NCBI GenBank assembly: GCA_035222895.1
Contig: JAVYIG010002103.1
Span: forward strand, 124,001-188,000
Direction: 5' to 3'
DNA: 64,000 nt
Source of the DNA: Strongylocentrotus droebachiensis
Taxonomy: Eukaryota; Echinodermata; Echinoidea; Camarodonta; Strongylocentrotidae
Positions 1 to 11,432 of the stretch are shown here, one piece after another (positions within the stretch are counted from its first letter, which is position 1; every line of letters begins with the position of its first letter). The notes below the pieces were generated by a model. The model worked only from the letters and a program-made list of their open reading frames with translations, was not told where the DNA came from and did no database searches. Position numbers and translations under genes: made by a program.

Positions 1-1774
1 AATCATAACATCCAATTCCAAATTGAAGATAAATGTTTCCTGACCTGCTCGTATGTACAACCGCCCCTATTAATATCATTTCGATTAATTTTAGTATCCC
101 CATGCTACTTTATTTTAGTAATTTCTTCATCAAAATATGCTAGAACAGACATGAAAAGTACCCCTCCCCCAAAACAACAACTGAATGTCCGATAAGAGAT
201 GGCCGTTGCCATAATAACAAATCATCGATTCTCGCGAGGGAAGAGGGCGGGGCTACATTCATTCGTTTCTTGTTAGGCAACGAACTAATGGAACATCAAA
301 TCCTTACGTCGATTTGGACACATTTCGATAATAATGTGCATGATGTGATTTAAGTCCATTAACACGCCTTTTTTTAAACTATGGTATTTTGCACAATAAT
401 TCCTATCTCCGTCTTTGCCCCCCCCCCCCCCCCCCCCCCTCTCTCTCTCTTTTTCTCTTTCTCTCATGTATGTATTATGTCTGTCTGTCTCTTTCCATCT
501 CTCTCTTTCTTGGTATCTCTCTTTCTTTTAGTTATAGCCAACCAGTGCCAACATGATATTGTATTTGACTTGTCATGGTGTTGTTACTTCATTCTCAATC
601 CACTTTAATGACCAAAGTCCCCTGTATGGGTGGCTATTAAATGGCCAATGACACTCATTACACGGGCTCGTGGCGACCTTTCATGTTTATTCTACTGTAA
701 TTAAACGAAAAAGGTAAATCAATTGAACTGTCGTATTCGAGGCATTCACCTTGAAATTCTCTTTCTATTATACCTGTTGTGTTCATGGGCACTACGGACT
801 ACCTATTATCTAAACAAAATATGCTAGGCCTATGCCTTTGATAATCGTTTTTGGTGAAACTTCGACACTTTTTTCTTTTTCTAATTTCAATCTAAGGCCC
901 TATAATACTTTTAAATACTCATTATACCTTCTGAATGGAATTTGTATTGCATTTTATCACAGTTTTTCCTATGTTACAGTTAATTGAATTCACGTATATG
1001 TATACATTTTATTTGTTTTGATGTAAACATTTATTAATTTTTGCTACCAATATTTTATATCTTGTATTTTTGGGGGATATTTTGTGTTGTTACTGCTTTG
1101 AGGTTTTGATGTAAACATTTATTCATTTTTACATATTTGTTTTTGATTGCTTTTGTATATGATTGTATGTTTGATGTAAACTTGCATTTTTAGTCCTTGG
1201 ATAAAACCTCAATTGAATCGACAAAAAAATCGAACTACATACACGTACCTATAGACATAAAAAATGCGTAAAACAACGAAACGTTATGCATGTAATGTAA
1301 TTTTTTAAATCATATTGTACGTTCGAATATTTGTTGGCACTTTGGTATTACTATTGTTTTATCGATTTTGTATTGTTTATTCACGTGCCCTAGTTACGCC
1401 CGTGGCTGCGACTGATTGATCGAGACTTTTTAACTGAACCTTCCTACGAATCGTAAATCAACACGGAAAAACTGATATTTGAAAGGGCTAGGACATCCTA
1501 CGATAACAAACACGAATTCTACCAAACAAAGTGCGACATGTACATGACGTCTAAAGGAGACGTGCAAGAATTTAAAGTCCATTTATGGGGGCGGGGTCAT
1601 AACAAAATACGAACAAGGCAAAAATATTTGAATTCAAGCAATTACATTCAACAGTGATCGTTAGCAAAACAGACATGTACATTGAATATCGAAAACGGTT
1701 TGGGGCGATGTTTTAAAGCAGAATGATAATGATAATGTACATACCTTTAACTTTGAACAAATTAAAGCCTACAT
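1..1774. other. intergenic, no gene seen
   Basis: AT-rich sequence with no supported exon. The only structured part is a poly-C run grading into a CT-rich tract at 418-530, which produces spurious open frames on both strands. A short phrase (gttttgatgtaaacatttatt) recurs around 1018-1130, suggesting old local duplication. Confidence 0.6.
418..530. repeat. poly-C run followed by CT-rich tract
   Basis: About 22 consecutive C followed by CT dinucleotides and imperfect pyrimidine sequence. Low complexity; the overlapping open frames in both directions are artefacts of composition. Confidence 0.9.
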
Positions 1775-1968
1775 TTAAAGACCGTCAATACTACTGAGCT
1801 AGAAGGGATTAGACCACACAGCGAGGTCACTGACAGATGGTTATCTCATTAACTCAGCTCTCAACTAACATAAGAAAAAGAGGATCATGGGGGACCAACA
1901 GGCACCGATTGGGGAAGTTTTCTATATAGAGGGAGCAAGTAGCTACAAGTAGGACAGTGGGGCTTTAA
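1775..1968. mobile_element. TTAA-flanked MITE, family C (about 190 bp), copy 1
   Basis: One of five copies (others at 8354-8555, 13663-13853, 31699-31894, 32833-33027). It shares the internal phrases for 'gaggtcactgacag', 'gataacca' (reverse complement here) and 'gatcatgggggacca', and ends at a TTAA after GGGGC. Better copies begin TTAAAGCCCC and end GGGGCTTTAA, so the ends are inverted repeats at TTAA sites, as expected for piggyBac-type non-autonomous elements. The left end of this copy is degraded. Confidence 0.7.
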
Positions 1969-3574
1969 ATTTAAAAAAATACAAATAGGCCTATACACAG
2001 AACAATCATTAAGTCATTATTAGGTAATGCTTATGATCTACGAAGGGTGCAATGCCGTTCATATGCCAGTATACAGCAACGGGTTCTGAGAAGCACATGA
2101 ATTAACCAAATGTATGTCTGTTTATTGATTACTTAAAACAAGAAGGCCGCATTACAGCGGGCACCAGTCTCTCTGCTAAAACCACAATCATTACCTATTG
2201 TCAATCCCACATTGGCCCTTTGGCGTTGCTTGAACATGACAACGCGTAAGTACCCGCGGTTGATTTGGGGGTCAATTCTTGATGACCGCGAAGGTCGTTT
2301 ATTATCTTCGGAGAGCAAACTGTTTACATCGTTGCCATGGTTATGTGTACATCTCGGATCACGACCCCAATTCGGGTGGGACGCGAAGATAACCGAAATT
2401 TGATCGGGACATGACAAACATCCGTGTCAGCTGGAATAATTCAGGGGGACATCTCGAATTATAGCGTGCTAATCTGAGAGCTGTGGAACTGTCCAAACAT
2501 TTCAGAAGTCTCAAAATCAGCCATTTTCAAACAACCAAAAAAAAAAAAAAAATCTTTAATTTGCTGTGAATACGCTATATTGCAATCGAAAACACAGCCT
2601 GCACGCTCATACACTGTAGCCCCAAAAGTCGGAATAAATGTTCTTTCCTCCTTTTCTTGAAATGATTGTGGTAATATGATTTATTCTCGAGAGATAAAGT
2701 TTACAACTGTACATTTATATCTTTCTCAGAACTGAATTGATACAGTTGAAGAGTCGAACAGTAAAGATTGATCACTTACATGTAAGTTCTGAGAAGATAC
2801 AATGTATAAACTTTATCACATCGTCAAAATCACTCCAGAAAAATTAACAACAACAAAAAGGGGCGATTTTTATCCTTATGCATATGACGCAGGTGGAAGC
2901 GTTCATACCGCCGATCGAAAAACAAATATCCCTATTCTTGTTTGAATCTTCGAATATTCACCAAATGACAAAATTAAAAGCGATTTGGATATAATTATAA
3001 CATCACGACAAAAAAATGATTTGTAAGAAGTACTACATAAACGTCAAAGACTATACCGTCGACAAAACGGCTGTAAAGTGATATCTCGGTTCTGGGAATA
3101 TAGTTTCCACGTGAGGAAAATTGAGTTTGAGTGAAATGGTGTGGAAAGGAGACAGATGGAGCTGATAGAACATGACGTGCAAGCAACAGGAGCTTGTGTG
3201 CAGAGGTCTCAAGCTTCACATATCCCCTTTCCCCTTTCATTCTCTCTTTACCGTTTTAATATTTGTCTCTCTATCAGTCACTCAAAGTTCTTTAGTTACC
3301 CAAAAATTCCCTCAAACCAAAATCATCACCCAATGTCTACAAGCGTAAAATATACGAGAGAACCGCACATTATCATATACACATTATCCATTGCTATTTT
3401 GGTAAGTCAATATGTATTCGGTCGACCTATCCGCATTTTGTCCACATTTATGCAGTATTCATTTTTTTCTTCCTTCAACCAAATGAGCGAAAGCTAAATC
3501 AGAGAAAGCAAAATAATGAAAACTTCATTGGAAAAGTGGGTAATTCTGTTATCAAGTCACTTGCCACCTGCCAC
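1969..3574. other. intergenic, no convincing gene
   Basis: A somewhat GC-richer patch at 2133-2417 is open on both strands, but I see no recognisable domain and no clear splice signals, so no gene is called. An imperfect inverted repeat (about 2695-2735 against 2785-2818) lies in a stretch resembling the MITE at 16857-17093 and is probably a decayed relative. The plus frame at 3141-3497 has no recognisable content. Confidence 0.5.
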
Positions 3575-4114
3575 TTAAAGGTACTATGTCCCATTTGCAG
3601 GCCAAAAAAATGAAAAAGTTAAATTCCAACTGCATTTGAAAGATAATACTAATTTAGAACTTCCCTAAAAAAGTTGGGGCTTGAAAATGTCTTCAAGTGG
3701 GAAAATAACGACTATTAGTTGTCAAATCGACTTTAGGGCTATAGAGCCCAAAAGTAATAGTCTTGATTTTCAGACAATTGTACCGAATGGTCATACCTTT
3801 TATGCTGCGCAAAGATTCAATCAGTTTAATCTTGGCCATCACAAGAAGTGGGTTATTGATGTAGACAAATGCTCATGTACCCTTTACAACTCTTTTCATG
3901 TATGTTATTACCAAAGAAGAAAAAAAGCCAGTCAGACACTCAATAGTGTCTGACAGTGAAGTCTAGCAAGTAAACGGGTTTCCTTGCATAATTTGAATAT
4001 TAGGACACTGCTAATGTTTAAATTTCACAGATAGGACATACATGACATATTCATAATTCCTGCAAAGTTCTACAGCATTTGAGGTTGGCTGCAAAAGGGA
4101 CATAGTACCTTTAA
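3575..4114. mobile_element. TTAA-flanked MITE, family A (540 bp), copy 1
   Basis: Starts TTAAAGGTACTATGTCCC and ends in its inverted complement, GGGACATAGTACCTTTAA. A near-identical 540 bp copy lies at 31090-31629 with different flanks, so both boundaries are well fixed. TTAA at both ends fits piggyBac-superfamily integration. The interior contains a 90-codon open frame (3681-3953) whose first 50 or so residues are shared with the other copy; there is no transposase signature. Confidence 0.85.
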
Positions 4115-4476
4115 AGTCAAAGTCACATTCGTCTATATTTGCTGACAAATGATATTCTCGTTTGCGTTTAGTCTATCACACTTATCAATTAATAAAATAA
4201 CATTGACGCACTGGTTCATGCTACATACATGTACTTTACACAGTGAATTCATTGAATAATAACTGATATAAAATTGAAGTAGGTGCGAAAAGGTTAGAGG
4301 GGTTAAGAAGGTGGCTGTTTGAACAAGGATCTGATAATTAAGAACAAGATAACTAAGACAATGCCCGATGGTACCGCCTATATGTAAAACAAGATTGATT
4401 CCTAATCGTTACTATTTGATTAATTTTAAGTGGGCGCATAGATCGGAAGAAACTCGAGAGGACCGTTTTCCTTCTG

Positions 4477-4556
4477 TCTTGTTCATCTTCTTGTTCTTGT
4501 TGTTCTTGTTCGTGTTCTTCTTCTTCTTGTTTTTCTTGCTCTTTTTTCTTCTTGTT

Positions 4557-4587
<31 letters not shown>

Positions 4588-4735
4588 TTCTTGTTCTTCT
4601 TCTTGTTCTTCTTCTTCTTCTTCTTCTTTTTCTTTTCATTTGTATTATTATTATTATTATCAATAATATAATTAACATTATTATCAGTATTATTATTAGT
4701 AGTATTGGTATCGTTATCATTATTATGGCCAGACG
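4477..4735. repeat. TTC/TTG trinucleotide-type microsatellite grading into ATT
   Basis: Imperfect TTCTTG/TTCTTC repeat to about 4640, then an ATT-rich stretch. Reads as poly-Lys/Arg/Glu on the minus strand and poly-Leu/Phe on the plus strand. Not a gene. Confidence 0.9.
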
Positions 4736-6188
4736 TTTTGCACAATTAATTAAATGTCCACTGTATACATACATAATAGAACAGTTATAAACAATCAATT
4801 GCGCTTGGTTTTGTCAATGCCCTTGGTGGTTAGTTGAGATAATTGTGGTTGTGTTCGAGAGAAACAGTTCAATATTGATTGGTGCATTTTTCCATGCAAA
4901 ATCAATTTAATAATTATATCAATTTGGGTTTTCTGTTGTACGCAGGAAACTTAATTTGTGCATTCTTCCATCCATATTTGACTTCAAACACATATGTTTT
5001 GAAAATGCTTGCAGAAATGTATCTTAAATGACATCTTCTTCCAAGCTTATACCTTTTTCTATATCGGCAGACAAGATATTTTGTTGCCATAAGTGAAATT
5101 TCGCCATCAAATTGTTGGGGCTCCCAACACTTTAGGGGAGCTTTAACTGAATTGATCACCAACAAAAGAACAATTCAAACGGAGTTTGAAGACAGATCTA
5201 TATTCTAAAAACATTACAAATTCATTGAACTCATACTGCTTAGTACTATGTAACTTAACTTGAGCAATGAGTCATGGATTGTGTGATACAAATTACGATT
5301 ATGATTTTGAGGGAACCTTCACAATCACATTAAAGTGTAGCCTGTAACAATTTTGCTTTCACAGTTTTGTATATAAATTTCTATGAGAGACTTTTTCCAG
5401 AATCGTTTTGCACGTCTCTCGCAACTCTCACGAATTAAACAAGCGACGTGACCATGATTATCTTGTTTTCGATCTACAATAAATTCAGTATTAAAACAGA
5501 AACAAAATTCATAAAGGTTTATAAGATGAATAATACTCATGTATTTGTAAAAACACACAAACCTGGTGTTTGTAAGGGTGCTTGGTGAAAACACATTTAG
5601 CCGAGGGCACTGACACTTTAAATGAATGTTAAGTTCAAGAAAAAATGAAATATGACCCTCTCATCACCCCCCCCCCCCCCCGCCCCCTAAAAAATATGCC
5701 AACTCTCATTTGACGGGATATGGTTCAAAGAAACCCCAAATGATATGTAGCTAGGTCTGAAGTTCAAGCGTTTTTACAACATGTCATTTCGATCATTAAT
5801 ATGTGTCAGTGTTAGTAAAGGAAGGATTTGTTAAAGGTTCGTTTATGTGCTTGTTCATATTGCTTGTTTGTGTCGTATATGCATGGTAAAAACTGAGAAC
5901 TTTACTTAAATAGGTACACGTATTTTGCTCATAAATCATAATCATACATGCACTTCAGTATCTGAACAAATTGAATAATATAGCATAATAATGAAGGAAT
6001 TTTCATTTTCACAATACATGCAGTCCTACTAATATATTTATAAACAATAAACGTATTACTGCTGTTTGTTATGAATTTCACATTATTTCACACCGATCCC
6101 TCTTCCACCTGTTTTATTTATCCACCCCAACAAACTTCAAGCACTTACTAACACTACCCCCCGTTCTCAAATACTTGATTTCACGTAC
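4736..6188. other. intergenic or intron sequence
   Basis: No certain exon. If the exon at 6189-6428 is real, this is its downstream intron on the minus strand. A stretch at about 4914-5165 (minus) begins with TTAAAGCTCCCC and may be another TTAA element, but no second copy is present here. A minus-strand open stretch at about 5330-5480 follows a plausible acceptor, but its phase does not match the 6189 donor. Poly-C at 5671-5682. Confidence 0.45.
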
Positions 6189-6428
6189 CTTTCTGCCATA
6201 ACTCCACGACGATCTTTCACTGAACGAATTCCGCCTGTAAAACTCCACCGCAGATTCGGAATAAAATCTGACGTGACCGTCTGGTCCACGGAGTCGGTTG
6301 CTAGGGCGCGGGTCGCCCATACTGTCTCGGGGTGATACCTCTAGCGGGACGGTGCAGCCGACGACAGTCCCAGTCTTGCTGGCGAGGTTCACTGAGTATT
6401 GTTGCAAAGTTCCGCCGAACGCAGACAT
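6189..6428 (-). CDS. probable first coding exon of an unidentified gene
   Basis: An 80-codon minus-strand frame starts at ATG (6428) with A at -3 and runs to a strong donor (AAAG then GTACGT) at 6189/6188, phase 0. The stretch is clearly GC-richer than its surroundings and reads as ordinary protein with little low complexity: MSAFGGTLQQYS at the start, RFYSESAVEFYRRNSF near the middle, WSYGRK at the donor. There is no signal peptide or membrane segment. I do not recognise the family. The remaining exons should lie to the left on the minus strand or beyond the window edge; none could be joined in phase. It could instead be a chance open frame, but composition and donor argue for an exon. Confidence 0.5.
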
Positions 6429-7773
6429 AGTGCATCCATTACTCCATCAAAAGTTCTGAATATCCAAAGCAAAGTCTGTTGATAAGTGGTTCAAATTGTT
6501 GCTTACATGAAAACCTGTAACTTTCAGCGACCGAAATAGTTCACCCGAACTCATACACTAGTGCCTGTGTGTGTAATGAGCGTATCTCGAGAAAAAATCA
6601 CGGATTTTCATTCATGCAGCGACGAACTTTGCAAAACTCCGTAGCCTCTCCAAATATATTCCACGCAATGCACAGCAACTGAAATTGTCGTACTTTAGGC
6701 CAAGAGTCAAGAAAAGTTGACGACTTTGTCTAAAAATTCGACGTGTTTAATGTAATGACCTAGAACCTTGAGCTTATATCGACTACGAACCTGTGATCCG
6801 AAACTTTGAGACAACATAAATCGATATGCTTATATACCCCGCTTACTTCGCACGTGTAGTAGGGTGTTTGACACGGTCGAGTGTGTGCGTATTGTAAATA
6901 TAATGGTATACACAGCACTCGAAGGTTTGTTGTGCTGATCAAAAGAAAATCGGGTATTAGCAGTGCAGCGAAACATATAAGTAAACCTTCTGGAGCTATA
7001 AGTACATAAGGGGTAACAGCGGCGGGGTATAATTTACTTAAGAGAGGGGCTTCTGTGCAGTGGTTGCGAAGTGAGCTCCGTGGCAGATTATTAACCTCGA
7101 ATGCAATTGTTGAGATTTAAGCCTGCATGGTTTTTCCTTATTATGGGACCTATACCGTTTTCTCTTTAAATTTCTTATATCTCCCAAGTTCATTGTTGCC
7201 AACAAAGCTGGAATAATTTTTCATGACCACTAGCTATTATTGTCAGAATAAACATGTTAAATGTTCTCATAAGTTTTTTGATCAATCGAAAGATTCATAG
7301 AGATTGATGAATACAGTTCTCAGTTAATTTTAAATCCATCAAGAATTAATATGGAACAACCATTTCATATAAAGAGGTCAGGATTTGTTTATATTCGGAA
7401 TTGGAAACGTACATTGTAGAATGTAAAGACTTTCGAGAAATCAACTCAACGTCAATTTCAGGACATAATGTGTAATTAATCCTATAGAAGGTATGTTCGG
7501 ATAACGTAATCGCATCATCATTTCAGGATATAGAAGGTAAGGCAACATTAAAATAAAATGATTTAAAACTCTTTGACACCACCCCCCCCCCCCCTCCCCG
7601 TCATGCTTATTGATGGTTTTGTTATGTTTCTCCCCTTAATTACTCTCTCTCTCTCTCTCTCTCTCTATCTCCCTTTCTCCTCACCCTCCCCTCTCTTTCT
7701 CGATCTCCGTGTCTCTCTGTATCTCTGTCTCTCTGCCTTGCTTCCTCTCCATCTCTGACTATCTCTCTCTCTC

Positions 7774-7819
<46 letters not shown>

Positions 7820-8353
7820 GAATATTTCCTATTTGTTTATGTCCTCTCCCTGGCAACGGCATATCCCTCCAGTTCAAATAATCCGTTAGAAACCTATCTA
7901 ACAATCAGCAACAATAGCAAAGAATATGATGCTCTCACTTGCATTCAACTTCTTTTCTTTCATATTTCTAATAAAGGCTTATCGCTGATCGGGTCAAATA
8001 GATTTTAGAAGAACAACTATAAAAGGGCTCCGAATAATATATTTCCAGGGGGTACAATATTTGGTATTGTCTCTTTACCCCGTGGCCATGTCTTTTGTTA
8101 TCTCGCTCTATTAAATAACCAAGCATTTTTTGCCAGATGCATGTATAGTAAATTTGAGAATTTGTTAAACCTGATTTAATTTTGTTTATTTTCCAATAGC
8201 CAACGTGTTTTGTAAATACCCCACGACTTAAAAGGGGGACAGCAGTAATACTGCTGAAAAGTACAATATGTAAATCTTGCTCTCTTTAATCCCCCCCCCC
8301 CCACACACACACACACACACACATACATATATCAACTATACAGTTTTTCACAC
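6429..8353. other. intergenic, repeats only
   Basis: No supported exon. Contains sequence around 7170-7450 resembling the family D MITE (phrases for 'gttgcc', 'ctggaataat'), the CT microsatellite at 7581-7820, and a poly-C/(CA)n tract at 8290-8325. Confidence 0.5.
7581..7820. repeat. poly-C plus long CT microsatellite
   Basis: Poly-C run at 7581-7595, then CT dinucleotide blocks at 7644-7670 and 7760-7818 separated by imperfect pyrimidine sequence. The open frames here are repeat translations. Confidence 0.9.
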
Positions 8354-8555
8354 TTAAAGCCTGGCTGGCTGCACTAATTTGGTCAGCAGGGATTATACCT
8401 CCCAGCTTGGTCACTGACAGGTGGATATCTCATCAAATCAGCTCTAAATTAACATAAGAAAAAGTGGATCATGGGGGACCAACGGGTACCGCTTAGGCAT
8501 TGCGTTTGCTATTATAGAGGGCGCAAGTAGTTACAAGTAGTGCGGTCCCGTTTAA
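8354..8555. mobile_element. TTAA-flanked MITE, family C, copy 2
   Basis: Begins TTAAAGCC and ends with TTAA. Same orientation as the copy at 1775-1968, with the shared phrases 'ggtcactgacag' and 'gatcatgggggacca'. Opposite orientation to the copies at 13663, 31699 and 32833. Confidence 0.75.
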
Positions 8556-9039
8556 GTCTCTAAGATATCATGGGCATTATGTCAGGCATTCATCTTACAC
8601 CAAATAAGAAAGTGAATTTGATGCTTCCACTGCCTATACGCACACATTGAAACGATTGTTAAACTTCAAATATGAAGGAAGAAATACAAACGCCGCTCTT
8701 CAGTGAGATGATATTGACTCTATTTTTATTCGTGATATTCAACTAATTGTATTACCGACAGGAAATAGGTTGGTGTTTTGAAATCAACTTTTGAATATAC
8801 CTGGGTGTTCTTAACAAGCGCGGGAAGATATTAACGTGATTACATCACATTTCAAAATAATTCATCTCACGTGGTATGACCTATTTGGCAAACAGTAAAT
8901 AATATATATTTAAGAAGAAAAAAAAAATTATTTTGAACATTCCTTAGTAGGCAAAATCAACAAAGGGGGTCAAAATCTACCACCATTTACGTGAATTGCT
9001 ATAGCGCTGGAAAATTATTAGATCTAGCCAACGCTTAAA

Positions 9040-9790
9040 TAAATACCATTAATATTTACGCTAATGATGAAATAACAACAATAATGCAAGTAAAAAACTA
9101 GATCAATTGATATTCATAATGGAAACAATAAAACAGCGATAATAATGATATCAATAACAAATTCATGATAGCAACAACAACAACTATAATGAAAACCACT
9201 AAAAAATAATAACACAATTAAAACAAATTGCGTAATAAATACTGATGACGATAATATATAGTGGAAATAACTGTAGATTTATCACTTTTAATTTTATAGA
9301 ATCTCATTCAGGTTTTAGTGACATGAGCTATGAATTCAATCAAGGCTGAAATTGGAAACAATTTACAATAATGGTAATAACAAAATAATAATGGTAATTT
9401 CAATGATGATGATGATGATGATGTAAGTGTTTAATAATAAAAAGAAAAATAATGATAACAATAATGTTAATAAACAATAACAGCAGTCCTAATAATGATG
9501 AAAATAATAGTAATACAATAATAAAATAAGAATGAAAGTAATTTGATAATAATTACAAAACTAATAATAATAATACAAATAACAATAATACAAATAATAA
9601 TAATAAAAGTAATAATGATAAACATAATAATAATAAAAATAATAATGATACAAATTATACTTCTAATGATAAAGATAACAATAATAATAATGATGATAAG
9701 AATAATAATGACATAAATGACGACATGATAATGACGATGATAAAGATGATGATGAAAACAAAAATACCAGGAATAACAATAATAATCATG
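9040..9790. repeat. AAT/GAT-rich imperfect trinucleotide region
   Basis: Long imperfect AAT, AAC and GAT repeats, including pure GAT at 9403-9423. The minus-strand frame across 9467-9802 is almost entirely Ile/Tyr/His and is an artefact. Confidence 0.85.
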
Positions 9791-10326
9791 TAAATTGATC
9801 AATGAACAGTTCAGACAATTTGTAATTTACGTTCCATTGTTTGTAAGGGGTGGGGGGGGAGGTGTATGTCGAGTAAGTTAAAGAAATCCTTGAGTTCTGG
9901 TAATGATAGAAAATAAATTCTCACAGAATCAAAACATGTTCAAGATTACAAATAAATTAAATATGCCAAACGATTTTGGTAGAAATGTATAGGGGCCGAG
10001 TAATGAGCATCTCAAGATGTGCTCATTTTTAAACACAGGTCAATATTTTTGAATAGTTGTGGTTTTTATTGAAGATGATTTCCAGCAAGTCTTTGTGATT
10101 TTCTTTTTTATTTTACTGGTTCAAACAATCAATCTTCTGCAGAATAAACAATCCAGAATAAATTATAGCCATGTTCTCTGGACATACGATTTCCTATACC
10201 GGAGCTTGAGATTAGCTTTACAGTATGCGGTTGTAACACATAACTGCTGCGTTGTGATAAGAAAAGATAAAGAGTGGTTGATACTTCCCCTAAAGTAATT
10301 ACACGTCTTTGAGCTAAAGGAGTATT

Positions 10327-10650
10327 AAATAATAATAAAAAAGATAACAATAATAATAATTATAATAATAATAATAGTAATAATAGTAATGAGATAATAA
10401 GATAATTAATACAATGATGGAAAAATAATACAATATAACAGTCATGAAGATAATAATAATAATAATAATAATAACAGCAGTTGGGCAGATGATGATGATG
10501 ATGATGATGATGATAATACAAATGATAAGAATGATAAATAAGAATGATGATCAAAAATATTTCATTTAACATTAAACAAAATGAAAATAAATAATAACAA
10601 TAATATCAAAAATATAATGACAATAATAATAATGATAATAATGAGATATA
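10327..10650. repeat. AAT/GAT-rich imperfect trinucleotide region
   Basis: Second block of the same composition, with pure ATA and GAT runs near 10450-10515. The stretch between the two blocks (9791-10326) holds no recognisable gene. Confidence 0.85.
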
Positions 10651-11432
10651 AATATAAAAGAATATTTGATGTTATATCGCTCACATGAAATTTCTACTTA
10701 ATAAACACTAACTTGATACGTCTCCACACACATAATCACACATACATTAATTTGTTTTTAAATGATCGAAAAGTAGTTATCATTATGATTTCAATTTATA
10801 ACGGGTATATACTAAAGATCTACATGTTCCAGTTAAATACGATTATTTCAAAACCATTCGTATTAGACCATTTTACAATGAGTGCATTGATAGAATGAGA
10901 TGTATTATCAGTTTATAGGGGTGGTATTCTGAAAATCATAATATATTTTATTTTAGTGATAATATAAAATTACCATAACACAAACTAAAGAACATTCAAA
11001 CTACAGAAGAAGAACAATAAAGAGAAACGTGTGAAAAAAGAAGAGGACAAGGGAAAAGGGCGAGAACAGAATATGCTTGGATCACATCCGTCCCCTTTGA
11101 TAATAATTAAGGAGCCTTTTTCTTTTCTTGTTTTGAAGCGGTGAACCCAATTGTGCAATGCGCCCTCAATCGACGAACTCACGCTTCGTCACTGGTCATG
11201 AGTTTAGATTTGCAAATCATGTGTACTAAAAGATAAAGATAACATTATATTCAGACAACCACCCAGGCTAGTAATCTTAAAACAAGAATAAAACTGGTAC
11301 GTTTTGAGATGTCGCGTTTTTGAGACGAGAGGACAATTTTAGCGCTATAGAAAAGTAGGGAAAATGTATGAAGAATAGCTGCTTCGTCGATGAGCAGACT
11401 CTATTTCCTAGATGATGCCGAACGTTGACCGT

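Noticed and set aside
2133-2417. 94-codon minus frame in a GC-richer patch
   Set aside because: Both strands are open, there is no recognisable motif and there are no good splice sites. Left unassigned.
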